Below, piece by piece: positions 62,564-64,000 of a stretch of DNA of 64,000 nucleotides. Numbering within the stretch: position 1 is the stretch's first letter; every line of letters begins with the position of its first letter. Below the pieces are notes generated by a model, which did not search any database, was not told where the DNA came from, and saw only the letters and a program-made list of their open reading frames with translations. The stretch comes from Ruegeria sp. HKCCD7303 (GTDB taxonomy: Bacteria > Pseudomonadota > Alphaproteobacteria > Rhodobacterales > Rhodobacteraceae), in NCBI RefSeq assembly GCF_013111185.1, contig NZ_WVRE01000013.1, positions 1-64,000 on the forward strand. The letters run 5' to 3'. The position numbers were made by a program, and so were the translations under genes.

Positions 62564-64000
62564 ATGAACCGCAAAATCCGTAACTCACTTTTTAAGATAC
62601 ATACCTGGATGGGTCTGCATCTGTCGCTTTTCTTCGTGTTCATGTTTCTGACCGGCACGCTGCTTGTCGCCGGGTTCGAGCTTGAATCGGTCGGTCGCCC
62701 GAACATCTGGACTACCGCCGCCAAGGAAGATCGCACCGCCAGCTTCGGCATGATGTATGACGGCATCAAAGAGGCCCACCCCGAAAGCGGCGTTTTCGTG
62801 ATGATCAAACGCCCGGCCCCATGGTTCGCGGACCGTACCTTTGGCCGCACCGGATGGGGCGAGAACGTGAGTTTCTGGACAGACCCCGCCACCGGAGCGG
62901 TTGTGGGCGAAACGCGCCCCAATGGGTTTCGCGATATCCTACGCGACTTGCATGACACGTTTCTGACTGAAAACCGGATCATCTTCATTCTGGTTAGCGC
63001 CACTTCGATACCATTGCTGTTTCAGATCATCAGCGGTCTCATTACGTATCGACGTTTCTGGAAAGGGTTCTTCCGCTGGCCCAGCAGCGCAGGAGGATTG
63101 CGGCCCTGGGCTGGCAGTGCGCACCGGCTGACCGCCATCTGGTCGGCCCCGGTGGTGATTTTGATTGCCGTGACAAGCTTTTATTTCCTGCTGGGCGGTT
63201 TGGGGTTTGACGGCACCTACCCGGAACCAAAACCGCCTGTCACCCGTGACACTGCCTTGCCCGCGAATTTCGGTCCGGCTCTGATCGACCAAGCCGCAGC
63301 GCGCGCCCGTGACGCTCTGCCTGGGTTCGAGCCGACAGTTATGCTCGTTCCGGACAAGAAAACCGGCAGCCTTGGTTTCTCGGGCCCGCTGAACGGCGTT
63401 CCGGAATTCTTTGGAACCGGAAATGTGTCGATCGACCCCGTGACGCTGGAGGTTCTGGGCGCATTCACCCCGGGTGAGATCGGTGGGCTTGCCTATTTGA
63501 AATCCCTGATGGACGCACTCCATTTCGGCACCTGGGGTGGCGTAGCTTCGATGGCGCTCTGGATTGTGTTTGGGCTGGTCTTGACGGGTGTTGCCTTTAC
63601 CGGCGCTCTGATCTTTGCGGCGCGACTGGCCCCGGAGGCTGCGCAATATGGTCCGATCAGACGTATCTGGCGCGGCATAGGGTGGACCAGATGGGCCTAT
63701 CTGCTGTTGCTGGCCGGCATTCTGTTAACGGCGTTTACCCGCTTCGGCCCCGGCTCTCATGACAAAACCCGGGCGTTCCCGGTCGACGCACCAGTCTCGG
63801 TTGCCAGATTGATCATGCAGGCACCGCTCAGGCGTGACACTCCCCTTGATGTCGAATTACGGATCGGTGATCCAGATGTCAGCGCTGCTCGGGTTGAGAT
63901 CAACGATGGCGAGGTCCAACAAATCGATGTTACGTCAAACGGCAAAAGGGCCAGTGCTCATTTCCAGATGACCCCTTCGGATGCGGAGAACACTATTATC
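62564..64000 (+). CDS. PepSY-associated transmembrane protein, cut by window edge
   Basis: 479 codons without a stop from the ATG at 62564 to the window end. KIHTWMGLHLSLFFVFMFLTGTLL is the typical first helix of the PepSY_TM family. Further helices are near residues 140-160 (IIFILVSATSIPLLFQIISG), 195-215, 320-345 and 375-390. PepSY-type periplasmic loops include the segment around NVSIDPVTLEVLGAFTPG. Family members often accompany siderophore or metal uptake as membrane reductases. The C-terminal part, including possible FAD/NAD domains, lies outside the window. It appears unrelated to the polysaccharide locus and marks its right boundary. Confidence 0.83.
   Translation, partial: MNRKIRNSLFKIHTWMGLHLSLFFVFMFLTGTLLVAGFELESVGRPNIWTTAAKEDRTASFGMMYDGIKEAHPESGVFVMIKRPAPWFADRTFGRTGWGENVSFWTDPATGAVVGETRPNGFRDILRDLHDTFLTENRIIFILVSATSIPLLFQIISGLITYRRFWKGFFRWPSSAGGLRPWAGSAHRLTAIWSAPVVILIAVTSFYFLLGGLGFDGTYPEPKPPVTRDTALPANFGPALIDQAAARARDALPGFEPTVMLVPDKKTGSLGFSGPLNGVPEFFGTGNVSIDPVTLEVLGAFTPGEIGGLAYLKSLMDALHFGTWGGVASMALWIVFGLVLTGVAFTGALIFAARLAPEAAQYGPIRRIWRGIGWTRWAYLLLLAGILLTAFTRFGPGSHDKTRAFPVDAPVSVARLIMQAPLRRDTPLDVELRIGDPDVSAARVEINDGEVQQIDVTSNGKRASAHFQMTPSDAENTII

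Overview
The window looks like part of a marine alphaproteobacterial (Rhodobacterales / Roseobacter-type) chromosome. It carries one very large locus for a surface or exported polysaccharide, coupled to an exosortase protein-sorting system. The assignment rests on moderately GC-rich coding DNA, tightly overlapping operons (ATGA, GTGA and TGATG junctions), and an exosortase fused to an EpsI domain (XrtD type) together with a substrate ending in VPLPA. No rRNA, tRNA, CRISPR array or intact insertion sequence was recognised.

Layout. 1-565 is the start of a tyrosine recombinase cut by the window edge. 895-14530 holds a flippase-like membrane protein, three GT-C (GT39/PMT-like) glycosyltransferases, a polyprenyl-phosphate glycosyltransferase (DPMS/GtrB type), an acyltransferase-3/SGNH O-acetylase, an AsnB-type amidotransferase, a GtrA protein and a secreted parallel beta-helix protein. 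14993-24235 holds a second, larger beta-helix protein with a LamG-like tail, three sulfotransferases, a capsule-type glycosyltransferase, a Wzy-like polymerase, a polysaccharide deacetylase and a FemAB-like acyltransferase. 24235-30719 holds a fourth sulfotransferase, a GT2 enzyme, a Wzx-type flippase, an AlgD-like nucleotide-sugar dehydrogenase and a GT4 enzyme.

The core export machinery lies at 30779-42822. On the minus strand are an initiating sugar transferase, a TPR lipoprotein, a Wza-type export protein, an outer-membrane beta-barrel protein and XrtD. Divergently on the plus strand are an ExeA-like ATPase, a Wzz-type chain-length protein, a tyrosine autokinase and a GT2 enzyme. A VPLPA-CTERM protein, the expected XrtD substrate, follows at 42891-43424, with its own terminator and a long, structured upstream region.

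43962-52136 holds a CmoA-like methyltransferase, two large uncharacterised membrane proteins, a GT2 enzyme, an FkbM-type methyltransferase and a UDP-galactopyranose-mutase-like flavoprotein. 52792-57137 is a tightly coupled five-gene operon: RfbF, an SDR, a C-methyltransferase, an SDR and GtrA. It probably makes a branched, C-methylated CDP-sugar. A cobalamin-type radical SAM protein (57242-59278) follows, convergent with a GT-C plus GtrB-type pair (59289-62320). The window ends in a PepSY-family membrane protein unrelated to polysaccharide.

Proposed integration (inference): a lipid-linked repeat unit is started by the ExoY-like transferase, extended by the GT2, GT4 and capsule-type enzymes, flipped by Wzx, polymerised by Wzy, and exported through the Wza/Wzz/kinase/TPR/beta-barrel apparatus. 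Sulfate, acetyl and methyl groups and extra sugars from lipid-linked donors decorate it. The beta-helix proteins and the deacetylase may tailor the polymer outside the cytoplasm. XrtD would process VPLPA-CTERM proteins at the membrane so that they join the secreted matrix.
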